Part shown: positions 1-8,166 of the stretch, piece after piece
How positions within the stretch are numbered: position 1 is the stretch's first letter
Layout of the letters: each line of letters starts with the position of its first letter
Assembly: GCA_002422395.1 (NCBI GenBank)
Contig: DIUY01000004.1
Span: forward strand, 1-64,000
Length of the DNA: 64,000 nucleotides
Direction of reading: 5' to 3'
From: Methylococcaceae bacterium UBA6146
GTDB taxonomy: Bacteria > Pseudomonadota > Gammaproteobacteria > Methylococcales > Methylomonadaceae
Program-made: the position numbers and the translations under genes
Notes under the pieces: generated by a model
What the model saw: only the letters and a program-made list of their open reading frames with translations
What the model was told of the DNA's origin: nothing
Databases searched by the model: none

Positions 1-23
1 CCCGCTTTAAAGCGGGCTTTTTT
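1..23 (+). terminator. Rho-independent terminator of an upstream gene
   Basis: A perfect inverted repeat with arms CCCGCTTT (1-8) and AAAGCGGG (9-16) is followed by C and six T residues. This is the usual shape of an intrinsic terminator. The gene it ends would lie to the left of the window, on the plus strand. The palindrome can also serve the minus strand. Confidence 0.75.
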
Positions 24-78
24 GTCATAGACAAGGTGGCTTTGGTGAAATTAATAAATGGCCGCCCTTTGATAATTA

Positions 79-171
79 GGTAGTGGTAAACATTCAAATG
101 CTTAAGTGACAGCAGAGTCAAAAAACAGGTTTTTTTGATTCCCAAATAGCATTGCCATTTTTACCACCACC
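79..171. repeat. MITE-like palindromic element, copy 1
   Basis: A 93-bp non-coding element with imperfect terminal inverted repeats: it starts GGTAGTGGTAAA and ends TTTTTACCACCACC. It matches a second copy at 3076-3166 over nearly its whole length, including the interior AAGTGACAGC-GAGTCAAAA. Flanking bases AATTA occur on both sides (74-78 and 172-176), and extend to AATTAGG if the first GG is counted as flank, which would fit a target-site duplication. No transposase is visible, so it would be a non-autonomous element. Confidence 0.7.
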
Positions 172-225
172 AATTAGGTTAAAGAATTTATGAACGGTCA
201 CATACCTGTCGTTGCCCTTAGCGCT

Positions 226-1404
226 TTAGTTATAGCCCGAATTATCCAATGTGCTGTTATAAAGTGCGGCAATCAAATTGGCCTGATGCACTATGCCCAC
301 TAGGCGGTTTTCGTTATTGACTATGGGTATCTGCCGGTGGCCCTGATCCGACATTAGCGGGATCAGTTCGGCAATGTGCGTGTGTTCCGGCAGAACCGCA
401 ACAGAAGATGTCATAATTTGTCCGACAGCTTCGGGTTTGTCGGCATTAATATCCGCAGTGCGGCGTATAAAAGCCCAAAATTTTTCCTGAAAAGTGGCGT
501 ACACATTCAGGTTAACGAACTTGAAAAAGTCATGCCAGGTGATAATGCCGATAACCCGTCTGGCCTTATCAATAACCGGCAGCGCCTTAAGGTTTTCGCG
601 GTACATGATTTGCCACGCATCTTCAACTTCAGTGCCATATTCAACGGTAACAATATTTGTGGCCATAATATCCGCGCAGGTGATATTCCGGCTATGGCGT
701 TTAAACCGTTGCTTCTGTATATCAGTGAGCAACTTGCCCAGATCGTCCGCCGTGACATCTATAAAACGCGCCATGCTTGCCAATGCTTGTTCCACATCCT
801 GATCGGAAATGTCGGTGCGCTGTAGCGGTTCGATGAGCTTGTTTTGCGTAGACTTTTTGCCGCCAGCTTGTTGCGCAAGGGCAGGGTAGTTGCAACCCAA
901 TAGCCAGCGGTTAATGGCAATCGCCAAAATCAGCATGATGATTACGTTTAAACCCACCGGCACCAGCACAAAACTATAGCCAAGCGACAGGACAGGGTCG
1001 CCGGCCATGACCGGCGTCAATGCGGTTGCCGCACCGGGCGGGTGCAGGCATCTCAGCAGCAGCATGACGAGGACACTGCCGCCCACGGCGCTGGCCGAAG
1101 CGACCGCCGTATCAGCAAATACTTGGGCGCACAGCACACCGGTTATGGCTGACACCAGTTGCCCGCCGACCAACGGCCAGGGCTGCGCAAGCGGGCTATT
1201 GGGAATGATGAAGACAATCACCGCAGACGCGCCAATCGAGGCGACGATAATCGGGTATGCCGTATTTACGCTGAATTGCCGCGTTATCCATGCAATCAAC
1301 AAAATGACGCTGAAACACAAAATGACCGAAAGGAGTTTGCCGCTAAAGTTTAAGTTAACCGGATCGGCGGTTATAAAACGAAGCAGTTGCTTAACGTTAA
1401 CCAT
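226..1404 (-). CDS. HPP family membrane protein with tandem CBS domains
   Basis: A 392-residue protein. About five hydrophobic segments fill residues 20-170, and the family-naming HPPGAA motif lies near residue 122. Two CBS domains follow (about 240-300 and 325-385), which in other proteins bind adenine nucleotides and gate transport. Plant and cyanobacterial HPP proteins have been linked to nitrite transport; that function is only a suggestion here. The gene starts 14 bases after the stop of the upstream reductase gene and is probably cotranscribed with it and the truncated globin, so the context is nitrogen-oxide handling. The family is certain, the substrate unknown. Confidence 0.85.
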   Translation of the reverse strand: MVNVKQLLRFITADPVNLNFSGKLLSVILCFSVILLIAWITRQFSVNTAYPIIVASIGASAVIVFIIPNSPLAQPWPLVGGQLVSAITGVLCAQVFADTAVASASAVGGSVLVMLLLRCLHPPGAATALTPVMAGDPVLSLGYSFVLVPVGLNVIIMLILAIAINRWLLGCNYPALAQQAGGKKSTQNKLIEPLQRTDISDQDVEQALASMARFIDVTADDLGKLLTDIQKQRFKRHSRNITCADIMATNIVTVEYGTEVEDAWQIMYRENLKALPVIDKARRVIGIITWHDFFKFVNLNVYATFQEKFWAFIRRTADINADKPEAVGQIMTSSVAVLPEHTHIAELIPLMSDQGHRQIPIVNNENRLVGIVHQANLIAALYNSTLDNSGYN

Positions 1405-1418
1405 AAGGATGGCCGCGT

Positions 1419-2390
1419 TCAGACGGGTGTCGACAAAAAGGCATCGGCATAAATATCCGTTGAAGACGCGCCTTTAAGGAATGCCGCTATTTTTGTTTGG
1501 TTAACCATGTCAGGATGGCCGCAGAGAAAAATGCGCCAGCCTTTTAAATCGCCAAGTGTGGCCAGTGCGACATCATTGGCGCGTCCTGCGGTGAAACCTT
1601 CCGGTACATGGGGGCCGGACAAGCAAGGCATGTAATGGAAGTTTGGATGTTGTGCTGCCAGTTGGCGTAGCTCATCAATCCGGTAAAGGTCTTCAGCTTC
1701 ACGGCTACCGTGGAACAGATAAATCGGGCCGGTGTGTCCGTGTGCCAGCGCGTCTGTCAAAATGCCCGCCAGCGGCGCCAAGCCTGTGCCCGTGCCGACC
1801 AAAAGCAAGCCTTGCTCGCGGCGTTCGGGCAGGTAAAAGCAATGCCCGCGCGGTTCGGATACGGCAATGGTGTCCCCCGCCTTGATTCCATCATGCAACC
1901 ACTCGCTAAACTTGCCGCCCGGTAAGCGGCGGATATGAAATTCCAGTGTGTTGGATTCCTGCGGGGTGTTGGCAATTGAATAACTGCGCGTCAAGCCGTC
2001 AGGGCGCTGTAGATTGACAAATTGTCCGGCGTTAAATTCGAACGCATCCTTAAACGCTATGATTAACAACAGCGTGTTTCTATTGAGCATGTCGTTAACA
2101 ACCACGGTTCCCTCGGTATAGAATTCCGATTGGTCGGGCAGTTTAAGGGTCATGTCCTGTTCGGGAAGGCACAGGCAGGCGAGAAAATGATGGTGTGCTT
2201 TCAGGGTGCTTTTTAAGCCAACCTGAGTGTTTTCGGGTGGTGCGCCATTAAGGCTGCGCACCATACAGCTATGGCAATTGCCTTTTTTGCAAGCGTAGGA
2301 AATATTGACGTTCCCGCGCAATAACGCATCAAGCACGGTTTCATCGGGTTGGCAAGAATAAGTCTTTTCTTCTATTGTTAAGTTAGCCAT
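1419..2390 (-). CDS. [2Fe-2S] ferredoxin-type NAD(P)H oxidoreductase
   Basis: A 323-residue electron-transfer flavoprotein laid out like the reductases of oxygenases (MmoC, phenol hydroxylase reductase, CDP-glucoseen reductase). Residues 1-90 are a plant-type ferredoxin with C34-x4-C39-x2-C42 and a fourth cysteine at C74. An FAD domain has the RSYSIA motif (135-140), and an NAD domain has GTGTGLAPLAG near residue 200 and FLCGHPDMV near 290. It should pass electrons from NAD(P)H through FAD and the cluster to a partner. No oxygenase lies next to it; the nearest candidate partner is the truncated haemoglobin encoded 125 bases upstream on the same strand. That pairing is inference. Confidence 0.88.
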   Translation of the reverse strand: MANLTIEEKTYSCQPDETVLDALLRGNVNISYACKKGNCHSCMVRSLNGAPPENTQVGLKSTLKAHHHFLACLCLPEQDMTLKLPDQSEFYTEGTVVVNDMLNRNTLLLIIAFKDAFEFNAGQFVNLQRPDGLTRSYSIANTPQESNTLEFHIRRLPGGKFSEWLHDGIKAGDTIAVSEPRGHCFYLPERREQGLLLVGTGTGLAPLAGILTDALAHGHTGPIYLFHGSREAEDLYRIDELRQLAAQHPNFHYMPCLSGPHVPEGFTAGRANDVALATLGDLKGWRIFLCGHPDMVNQTKIAAFLKGASSTDIYADAFLSTPV

Positions 2391-2515
2391 GACACGCCTT
2401 TATTTAAATGTCTGCATTACTGGCTGGGCAAGTCAAAATGGATATTAGCCCAACAGGCAAACCGCAAAACAGATAACACCCCTTTCAATGGATGTTATCT
2501 GCATGACGCTATTTT

Positions 2516-2884
2516 TTATTTGCCTAACACATCATTGCGGGTGCTTTCGGCAATCGCGGCGGCTTCGGCAATCAAATCGGCCGGTACGTTCAATTCAACC
2601 AAAGTGGCGCCTAGGTGTTCCATCACAGCGTCAAAATGGGAATCGTCCAGACCCATTTCGACCAGATGGGCATGGGCGTTGCGCATATCTTGGCCGGTAT
2701 AGTTATTGGGGCCGCCAAACGCCATCGTAAAGAATGCCTTTTGTTTGGCGATTTGTTTATCCATATCAGAGTTGCCAAAAAAACGGTTAATCCGGTGATC
2801 ATTCAGGACTTTGCGGTAAAAAAGTTCAACAGCCGCATTAACTGCGGGCTCACCACCTATTCTTTCGTAAAGTGTCGCACTCAT
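2516..2884 (-). CDS. glbN: Group I truncated haemoglobin
   Basis: The protein starting MSATLYERIGG aligns with small globins of the TrHbN type, about 120 residues long. The proximal histidine is in NAHAHLVEMGL, and the AFFTMAFGGPNNYTG stretch is typical. Two in-frame ATGs have good ribosome sites: 2884 (GAGGAAG upstream, product 122 residues, matching family length) and 2920 (TGAGGA upstream, 12 residues longer). I chose 2884. Group I globins bind O2 and NO, and several oxidise NO to nitrate when given a reductase. The gene lies upstream of a ferredoxin-type reductase and an HPP protein on the same strand and diverges from a cysteine-rich regulator. Confidence 0.88.
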   Translation of the reverse strand: MSATLYERIGGEPAVNAAVELFYRKVLNDHRINRFFGNSDMDKQIAKQKAFFTMAFGGPNNYTGQDMRNAHAHLVEMGLDDSHFDAVMEHLGATLVELNVPADLIAEAAAIAESTRNDVLGK

Positions 2885-3075
2885 TTTTGCTTCCTCATTG
2901 GTTGGTGTTTCAGTCATCATTATATCCTCAGTTGTTATATCCAAAATGTAACCAAACAGGGCTGGCCACATAAAAATAATAACAAACTAATCAACCTTAT
3001 ACAATATAAACAAGTTATATTGTATTCTACTATTGAAACGAGGTTTTTGTTATACTTCCAAATCATAGAAAGGAT

Positions 3076-3166
3076 GGTAGTGGTAAACATTAAAATGTTT
3101 AAGTGACAGCGGAGTCAAAAGCATGTTTTTTGATTCCAAAATATCATTTTCATTTTTACCACCACC
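3076..3166. repeat. MITE-like palindromic element, copy 2
   Basis: This 91-bp element has terminal inverted repeats matching at 19 of 22 positions (3076-3097 against 3145-3166). It is flanked on both sides by the 8-bp direct repeat GAAAGGAT (3068-3075 and 3167-3174), as expected from target duplication on insertion. It sits in the divergent promoter region between the globin gene and the HTH regulator and may carry or disturb their promoters. The right-hand duplication lies a few bases before the regulator's start. Confidence 0.78.
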
Positions 3167-3191
3167 GAAAGGATTAGCATAAGGGGTTTTT

Positions 3192-3824
3192 ATGGCCGAA
3201 AAGATAAAATCACGGCAACAGCAAATTTTAAAGTTGTTGCTTGAAAACAAAGCGGGGTTGAGTATTGATGAAGTTGCCGCTGTGTTGGCCATTTCCCGCA
3301 ACGCTGTGCAACAGCATTTTGCCGTGCTGGAACGGGATGGCTATATACAGGCCGGTGTGCTTAATAAAACAGCGGGGCGTCCGGTGCGCAGCTTCGTGCT
3401 AACCGAAGCGGGCATTAACAGTTTTCCAAAGCAATATGCGTGGTTTGCCGAACTCATATTGACCGATTTAAAAAATGAAATGGGTTCCGAGGCTTTCCAG
3501 CGTTACCTGCATAAGCTAGGCAGTAACTTATCGCAAAGCCTTTTGCCCCAGTTTGAGGGCAAACAAACCGGCGAACGCATTGACGCATTACTGCAAATCA
3601 TGGATGGGCTAGGTTTTAATGTTAAGGCGATGACGGCGCCGGACGGTGATGGGCAGGTCATTGAAGCCTGCAATTGCATTTATCATGATCTGGCGCAAAA
3701 ACATGAAGAAATTTGCGAGCTTGACAGGACGCTCATCGCCACCTTATTGGCTAAAGAGATTGAGCAAGTGGAGTGCATGGCCAAAGGCGGTGGGGCTTGC
3801 CGGTTTAAAATCATTAACAAATAG
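3192..3824 (+). CDS. SufR-like winged-helix regulator with C-terminal cysteines
   Basis: A 210-residue regulator. Residues 5-65 form a winged helix (DEVAAVLAISRNAVQQHFAVL). The C-terminal part has five cysteines at 160, 162, 175, 195 and 203; the C162-x12-C175 spacing recalls SufR, which carries a redox-sensitive Fe-S cluster. It may therefore sense NO, oxygen or iron status. It is divergent from the globin gene, and the MITE-like copy 2 lies between them, so control of the globin-reductase-HPP genes is a natural guess. The exact subfamily is not identified, and the spacing after C175 differs from SufR. Confidence 0.8.
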   Translation: MAEKIKSRQQQILKLLLENKAGLSIDEVAAVLAISRNAVQQHFAVLERDGYIQAGVLNKTAGRPVRSFVLTEAGINSFPKQYAWFAELILTDLKNEMGSEAFQRYLHKLGSNLSQSLLPQFEGKQTGERIDALLQIMDGLGFNVKAMTAPDGDGQVIEACNCIYHDLAQKHEEICELDRTLIATLLAKEIEQVECMAKGGGACRFKIINK

Positions 3825-3862
3825 GTGCGCTGTTAAAGCAAATAAGCTTAAAACGGTTTTTG

Positions 3863-3887
3863 GACAACTGACAACTGACAACTGACA
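3863..3887 (+). repeat. Short tandem repeat (GACAACT)x3 before a start codon
   Basis: Three exact copies of GACAACT followed by GACA lie just before the AAAGGTG ribosome site of the next gene. Slippage here would change only the leader, not the reading frame. It is at most a small source of variation in leader spacing. Confidence 0.7.
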
Positions 3888-3900
3888 AAAGGTGAACATA

Positions 3901-4935
3901 ATGAATAGCCAATCGAAACTGCGCTGGGGTATTTTAGGTGCGGCGCGTATCAACGAACGTTTGCTGCCCGCCATTGTGGAGGCCGGAAATGCGGAGTTGG
4001 TCGCTATTGCCAGCCGCCGTCCCGGTGCGGCTGCACAGACGCTCGCGCAATTCGCACCGCAACAACAGGGCGTGAAAGCTTACGACACGCTAGAGGCGTT
4101 GCTTGATGATGAAGATATTCAAGCCGTGTATGTGCCAATGGCCAATCAAGAACATGCGCAATGGACATTACGCGCCATCGAATGCGGCAAGCATGTGCTG
4201 TGCGAAAAACCAATGGCATTGACGGTAGCGGACATTGATGCGATTGAAGCGGCGGCACGCCAATATGGCGTGACCGTCATGGAAGGTTTTATGTACCGTT
4301 TCCACCCGCAACATGCACGGGTGCAGGAATTGATAAATTCAGGCCTTATCGGTGAGATCCGTTCGGTGCGGGCAAGCTACTCGTTTATGATGCGGCCGGC
4401 ACGGATGTACCGTTTGGCGGAAAACGTCGAACATGGCGGCGGTGCTTTTTGGGACATTGGTTGTTATGCCATCCATTCGTTGCGCCAGTTTTTCAACCAG
4501 CCACCCGTGTCAGTCATCGCGTTGTCAAACTATGTCGAGAGCGGTGCCGATATGGCCACCAGCGGCGTGCTTGATTTTGGCGACGGCAAATTCGCCCATT
4601 TTGATTTTAGCTTTGCCCGCGCCCGCCGGTGTGAGTATGAAGTCATTGGTACGCAAGGCGGCATAACCTGCCATACCGTTTGGCAGTTGCCCGGTGATGT
4701 GCCGGTCATTTCTTGGTGGACGGAAGCCGGACAGCAGTGTGAAGAACGGTTGCCTGCGGCCAATCATTTCCGATTGGAAATCGAGCATTTTAGCAACAGT
4801 GTCCTGACCGGAACGCCGCCCCTGCTATCCTTGGCGGATGCGAAAGCCAATTGCCAAATCATAACCGCCGCTTTGCAATCAGCGGCTGAAGGGCGGTTGG
4901 TCAAATTCCCTTCAGCTTTTCAGGAACGGGCATGA
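3901..4935 (+). CDS. Gfo/Idh/MocA family oxidoreductase
   Basis: A 344-residue NAD(P)-dependent oxidoreductase of the glucose-fructose oxidoreductase / myo-inositol dehydrogenase family. It has an N-terminal Rossmann motif (WGILGAARI) and the conserved CEKPMAL segment near residue 100, followed by a C-terminal alpha/beta domain. The ATG at 3901 is preferred over the in-frame GTG at 3892 because AAAGGTG sits at ribosome-site distance. It stands alone between the regulator and a palindromic repeat, so its sugar or diol substrate cannot be deduced. Confidence 0.85.
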   Translation: MNSQSKLRWGILGAARINERLLPAIVEAGNAELVAIASRRPGAAAQTLAQFAPQQQGVKAYDTLEALLDDEDIQAVYVPMANQEHAQWTLRAIECGKHVLCEKPMALTVADIDAIEAAARQYGVTVMEGFMYRFHPQHARVQELINSGLIGEIRSVRASYSFMMRPARMYRLAENVEHGGGAFWDIGCYAIHSLRQFFNQPPVSVIALSNYVESGADMATSGVLDFGDGKFAHFDFSFARARRCEYEVIGTQGGITCHTVWQLPGDVPVISWWTEAGQQCEERLPAANHFRLEIEHFSNSVLTGTPPLLSLADAKANCQIITAALQSAAEGRLVKFPSAFQERA

Positions 4936-4953
4936 AATAATTTCGGTGTCATA

Positions 4954-4986
4954 ACGACTGCCAGTCCTTCAAGGACTGGCAGTCGT
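4954..4986. repeat. Palindrome with GTCCTTCAAGGAC core, copy 1
   Basis: A perfect 16-bp inverted repeat with a one-base centre, built on the core GTCCTTCAAGGAC. Two other intergenic palindromes in the window share the core (6351-6381, 15172-15204). It lies between two convergent genes and could act as a bidirectional terminator or mRNA end, although it has no T-run. Confidence 0.75.
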
Positions 4987-5002
4987 AGGGTTTTGCCAAT
5001 CA

Positions 5003-5506
5003 TCAAATAGCAAGCGCCGCTAACAGGCGCTCGAACTCAACCGCCATAATCGGCAACACGCTCAATAAACGGTGGTCACCGTCCAGCATAAACAAAGGGA
5101 AATGGTGCTGCTGGCAAAAACGCCATGCATTTTCTGGGGGCACAATGGCGTCTTGCCAACCATGGATGGCTAGGCTTTGTTCGGCATAAGGCCTGAATTC
5201 GGTGCGCTGATAGCCGGGCAGATAAAACGCCGGCGCTATCAGGAACAAGCCGCGCGGTTTTATTATTTCCGAGGTGACCGTGGCGACATAAGCGCCCATG
5301 CTGGAGCCGACCAACACCACTTCGTCATAAGCGGACAAATCCATTGCCAACAATTGCCCGACGCGCCAATCAGGATCATTGCTCTGTTGATAGTCCGGGC
5401 TGATAACCTCGTAGCCATGGCGTTTGGCGACCGCCGCCAGCGCCAGTGCTTTTTCGCCCCAAGGAATGCTGTCTTTGCCGTGATTATAGATGACCAGTTT
5501 TTTCAT
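5003..5506 (-). CDS. Small alpha/beta hydrolase (YqiA/RBBP9-like)
   Basis: A 167-residue single-domain hydrolase. The nucleophile elbow is GSSMGAY (about residues 87-93). A likely catalytic Asp lies in GWQDAIVP and the His in DGDHRL, completing the Ser-Asp-His triad. No signal peptide is seen, so it is cytoplasmic. Size and motif order resemble the short YqiA or RBBP9 serine hydrolases, which act on small esters. It ends near the palindrome that separates it from the converging oxidoreductase gene. The substrate is unknown. Confidence 0.78.
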   Translation of the reverse strand: MKKLVIYNHGKDSIPWGEKALALAAVAKRHGYEVISPDYQQSNDPDWRVGQLLAMDLSAYDEVVLVGSSMGAYVATVTSEIIKPRGLFLIAPAFYLPGYQRTEFRPYAEQSLAIHGWQDAIVPPENAWRFCQQHHFPLFMLDGDHRLLSVLPIMAVEFERLLAALAI

Positions 5507-5580
5507 GTGCTTGGTTCCATGCTGTTTTTTGTTGGATGTTGCATCGTTACCCGACTTTTTTGAGATCCCTGTGCGGATGC

Positions 5581-6267
5581 CTATTGCACGGGAAAATCGA
5601 AATAAGTGTCAGGGTAAGGCTCATTTTTTAGTGTGAAATGCCACCATTCTTGCGGGTAATGCGCAAATCCGTGTTTTTCCATTAACACTTGCAGCAGCAT
5701 ACGATGGGCGCGTTGCGACGGCTCTGGGGTTGGCGCCGCCGTCCAGGATTGTGGGCCGAAAAAATCAAAAATACCGCCCATGTCGATAACTTCCGCTGTG
5801 CTTAACGACACCAGCGTCAGATCAACCGTGCTGCCCCGGCTATGTCCGGAGTGCGATAAAATATAGCCTTCCCCGATAAGCTTGGCTTTGTCGATATGGG
5901 GGTAGTGTTTGTTTTTCATCAACGTGTCGTTAGCATCGGCGGCCCAACGCACAAAATGGTCAACTGCCCGTTGCGGACGGTAAGCATCAAAAATTTTCAA
6001 GCCCAGACCAAAAGCCGCCAATTCTTTTTGTACGGCGTCCAGTGCATCGGTTGCGGCGCGGGTCAATATCGCGCGGGGCTTGAGATAACCGTCTATGGGT
6101 TTGCCGATAAAATTATGGTCTGTGCAATAGTGCATCTCCAGTTTGATGCTGGGGATGGTTTCATCCACATAGACGAAGCCTTGGGGGAGGGTGGCCGGAT
6201 TGGCGTCCACTGTGCCGGCCAAAACGAGGGCCGCAGAAAAAATCAAGCTGAAGGGGATAAAGTGCAT
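5581..6267 (-). CDS. ddpX: D-alanyl-D-alanine dipeptidase (VanX/DdpX-like)
   Basis: A 228-residue M15D zinc peptidase with an N-terminal signal peptide of about 22 residues ending near VDA. The zinc site is visible as SHSGHSRGSTVDL (His and Asp ligands) and EWWHF (catalytic Glu and third His). These enzymes split D-Ala-D-Ala; outside vancomycin-resistant bacteria they usually recycle peptidoglycan dipeptides in the periplasm. No transporter genes of the ddp operon are present, so it acts alone here. The family is sure and the physiological role inferred. Confidence 0.87.
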   Translation of the reverse strand: MHFIPFSLIFSAALVLAGTVDANPATLPQGFVYVDETIPSIKLEMHYCTDHNFIGKPIDGYLKPRAILTRAATDALDAVQKELAAFGLGLKIFDAYRPQRAVDHFVRWAADANDTLMKNKHYPHIDKAKLIGEGYILSHSGHSRGSTVDLTLVSLSTAEVIDMGGIFDFFGPQSWTAAPTPEPSQRAHRMLLQVLMEKHGFAHYPQEWWHFTLKNEPYPDTYFDFPVQ

Positions 6268-6350
6268 GGCGATAATGTGCTGGTTAAGTGCGGTTGTGCA
6301 AAAATGGTTTGGCCATAGTTTACGAAAATAGGTGGGTAACTGCCTTGTTA

Positions 6351-6381
6351 CGATTGCCCGTCCTTCAAGGACGCGCAGTCG
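6351..6381. repeat. Palindrome with GTCCTTCAAGGAC core, copy 2
   Basis: An imperfect inverted repeat sharing the GTCCTTCAAGGAC core with the copies at 4954 and 15172. The outer arms (CGATTGCC against GCGCAGTCG) have different bases from the other copies but still pair. It lies upstream of the dipeptidase gene and downstream of the ubiB-like gene. Confidence 0.65.
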
Positions 6382-6484
6382 TCAGTCCTCGTGCCATATT
6401 TGCCGTTTACAAACAATTGTAGCTTAGCCATTATCCAAAAAATAAATAAAGGCAAGGGTTTTAAAGGGGCGTCGTCTGGCGCAG

Positions 6485-8161
6485 TTAGTGGCCGCTTTTC
6501 CAAATGGACAGCAGTAACCAGATTCCGCCTATCGTGGCAAATGAATATCCCAGAAAACCAAAGGCAGGTAAGCCCATTATTTCCGGCCCGCCTTTGACCG
6601 TCATGATAATTGACGAGCCAATAATGAGCGCGGCGGTCACTATGCCCATGGTTAACCGGCTAATGGCGTTATCAATGCTATTGACATACTGGTCGAGCCG
6701 CCGGACGGTGATATCAACCTGAATCGCCCCTTTTCTGGAAGCCCGCAACAGTTTGCGCAAGTCTTTAGGCAAGCTGGACAAAAGGTCGGCGACGCCCACC
6801 AGATTGCGCCAGCCCCGCTTGGCGATAGCGTCAGGCTTGTAACGTTCCATCATGATGCTTTGGACGTAAGGGGATGCAAAAACCAGGATGTTAAATTCCG
6901 GGTTGAGTTGCCTGCCAAGGCCGTCCAAAGTGATATAGGCTTTAATTAACAGGGCGAGATCGGCGGGCAATATCAAATTATGGTCCCGTAGTATCGCCAT
7001 CAGATCGCCCATCATGGCGGTAATGCTTAAATCCTTGAGCGCCAACGAGCTGTACTGATCGACAAAGGCTTCTATATCAATGGTCAGCACTTGTTCGTCG
7101 GTATAAATATTGTCTGACCAGTCTTCGAGGATCTCGGCGACTTTGGTTGGCAGGTGGTTGGTCATGCCGTACAGCAGGCTGACCACTTGCTCCCGGCGCT
7201 CTTCGGTCAGACGCCCCACCATGCCGAAATCGATAAAGGCCAGTTTGTTGTCTTCCAGATAAAACACATTGCCGGCGTGCGGGTCGGCATGAAAAAAGCC
7301 ATCGACCATAATCATCTTAATGACCGCTTTTACGCCGCGGTCCGCCAGCAGTTTCCTGTCCAGCCCCGCTTTGTCCACTGCCGCCAAATCCCGGCCTTGA
7401 ATGCCTTGGATGTACTCTTGGACGTTAAGCCGTTCCCCTGTCCATTGCCAATAAACGTTAGGGATCGTGATATTGCAATCATCGGCCAAATTGGTGGCCA
7501 CCCGTTCCGCATTCCTGCATTCTGCGCCAAGGTCGAGCTCCCGGCGTAATGATTGGTTAAATTGGCGAAGGACTTCATTCGGATGAAGCCGGCGAATATC
7601 GGGTGATTCCGATTCGGCAATATCGGCAATGCGCTGCAAGAGACGCAAATCGGCTTCAATGATTTTGCGCAGGCCGGGCCTGCGAATTTTTAAAATGACG
7701 GGCGTACCGTCCTTGAGTATGGCTTTATGTACTTGGGCGATTGATGCGGCGGCAAGAGGCTGTCTGTCAACAGCCAAAAAAAAGTCATCAATGCTGCCGC
7801 CAAGATCTTCCTCAAGCTGGGGCAACAGCTCGTCGAAGGGCACGGGAGGCGCCTGATCCTGAAGTTTCTCAAGCTCAGTGATGTATTGGGGGGGGAGCAA
7901 ATCCACGCGGGTCGCCAGGATTTGCCCCAATTTAATGAAAGTCGGCCCCAACTCCTCTAAGACACGACGGACACGATGCGGGGTGTCGAGGTTTACATAA
8001 TCTTCCACCTGCTCCCAATGCAGCACCTTGCCCGCCCGCTCCAACACCTCGCCCATCCCTAGACCACGGACGAAACTGCCAAACCCATAGCGGATCAATA
8101 CTGATGCAATATCATGGATTCTGCCCAAGTCCCTGACTGCGTTTAACATTTGCCATAACAT
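6485..8161 (-). CDS. ubiB: UbiB/ABC1 (ADCK) family atypical kinase
   Basis: A 558-residue protein of the UbiB/Abc1/COQ8 family, which supports ubiquinone synthesis at the membrane. It shows the KxGQ motif (FIKLGQILATR, about 73-83), the Ala-rich loop (AAASIAQVH), a catalytic loop (HADPHAGN), a metal-binding DFG motif (FIDFGMVGRL) and two C-terminal membrane helices (about 505-553). It is not next to ubiE or ubiJ as in E. coli; it is paired with a DUF6781-like gene ending 5 bases upstream. It may be a second UbiB-like protein rather than the housekeeping copy, so the symbol is tentative. Confidence 0.85.
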   Translation of the reverse strand: MLWQMLNAVRDLGRIHDIASVLIRYGFGSFVRGLGMGEVLERAGKVLHWEQVEDYVNLDTPHRVRRVLEELGPTFIKLGQILATRVDLLPPQYITELEKLQDQAPPVPFDELLPQLEEDLGGSIDDFFLAVDRQPLAAASIAQVHKAILKDGTPVILKIRRPGLRKIIEADLRLLQRIADIAESESPDIRRLHPNEVLRQFNQSLRRELDLGAECRNAERVATNLADDCNITIPNVYWQWTGERLNVQEYIQGIQGRDLAAVDKAGLDRKLLADRGVKAVIKMIMVDGFFHADPHAGNVFYLEDNKLAFIDFGMVGRLTEERREQVVSLLYGMTNHLPTKVAEILEDWSDNIYTDEQVLTIDIEAFVDQYSSLALKDLSITAMMGDLMAILRDHNLILPADLALLIKAYITLDGLGRQLNPEFNILVFASPYVQSIMMERYKPDAIAKRGWRNLVGVADLLSSLPKDLRKLLRASRKGAIQVDITVRRLDQYVNSIDNAISRLTMGIVTAALIIGSSIIMTVKGGPEIMGLPAFGFLGYSFATIGGIWLLLSIWKSGH

Positions 8162-8166
8162 AAGCG

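Noticed and set aside
3863..3887. Phase-variable repeat in a coding region
   Set aside because: The heptamer repeat lies before the ribosome site and cannot shift the reading frame.
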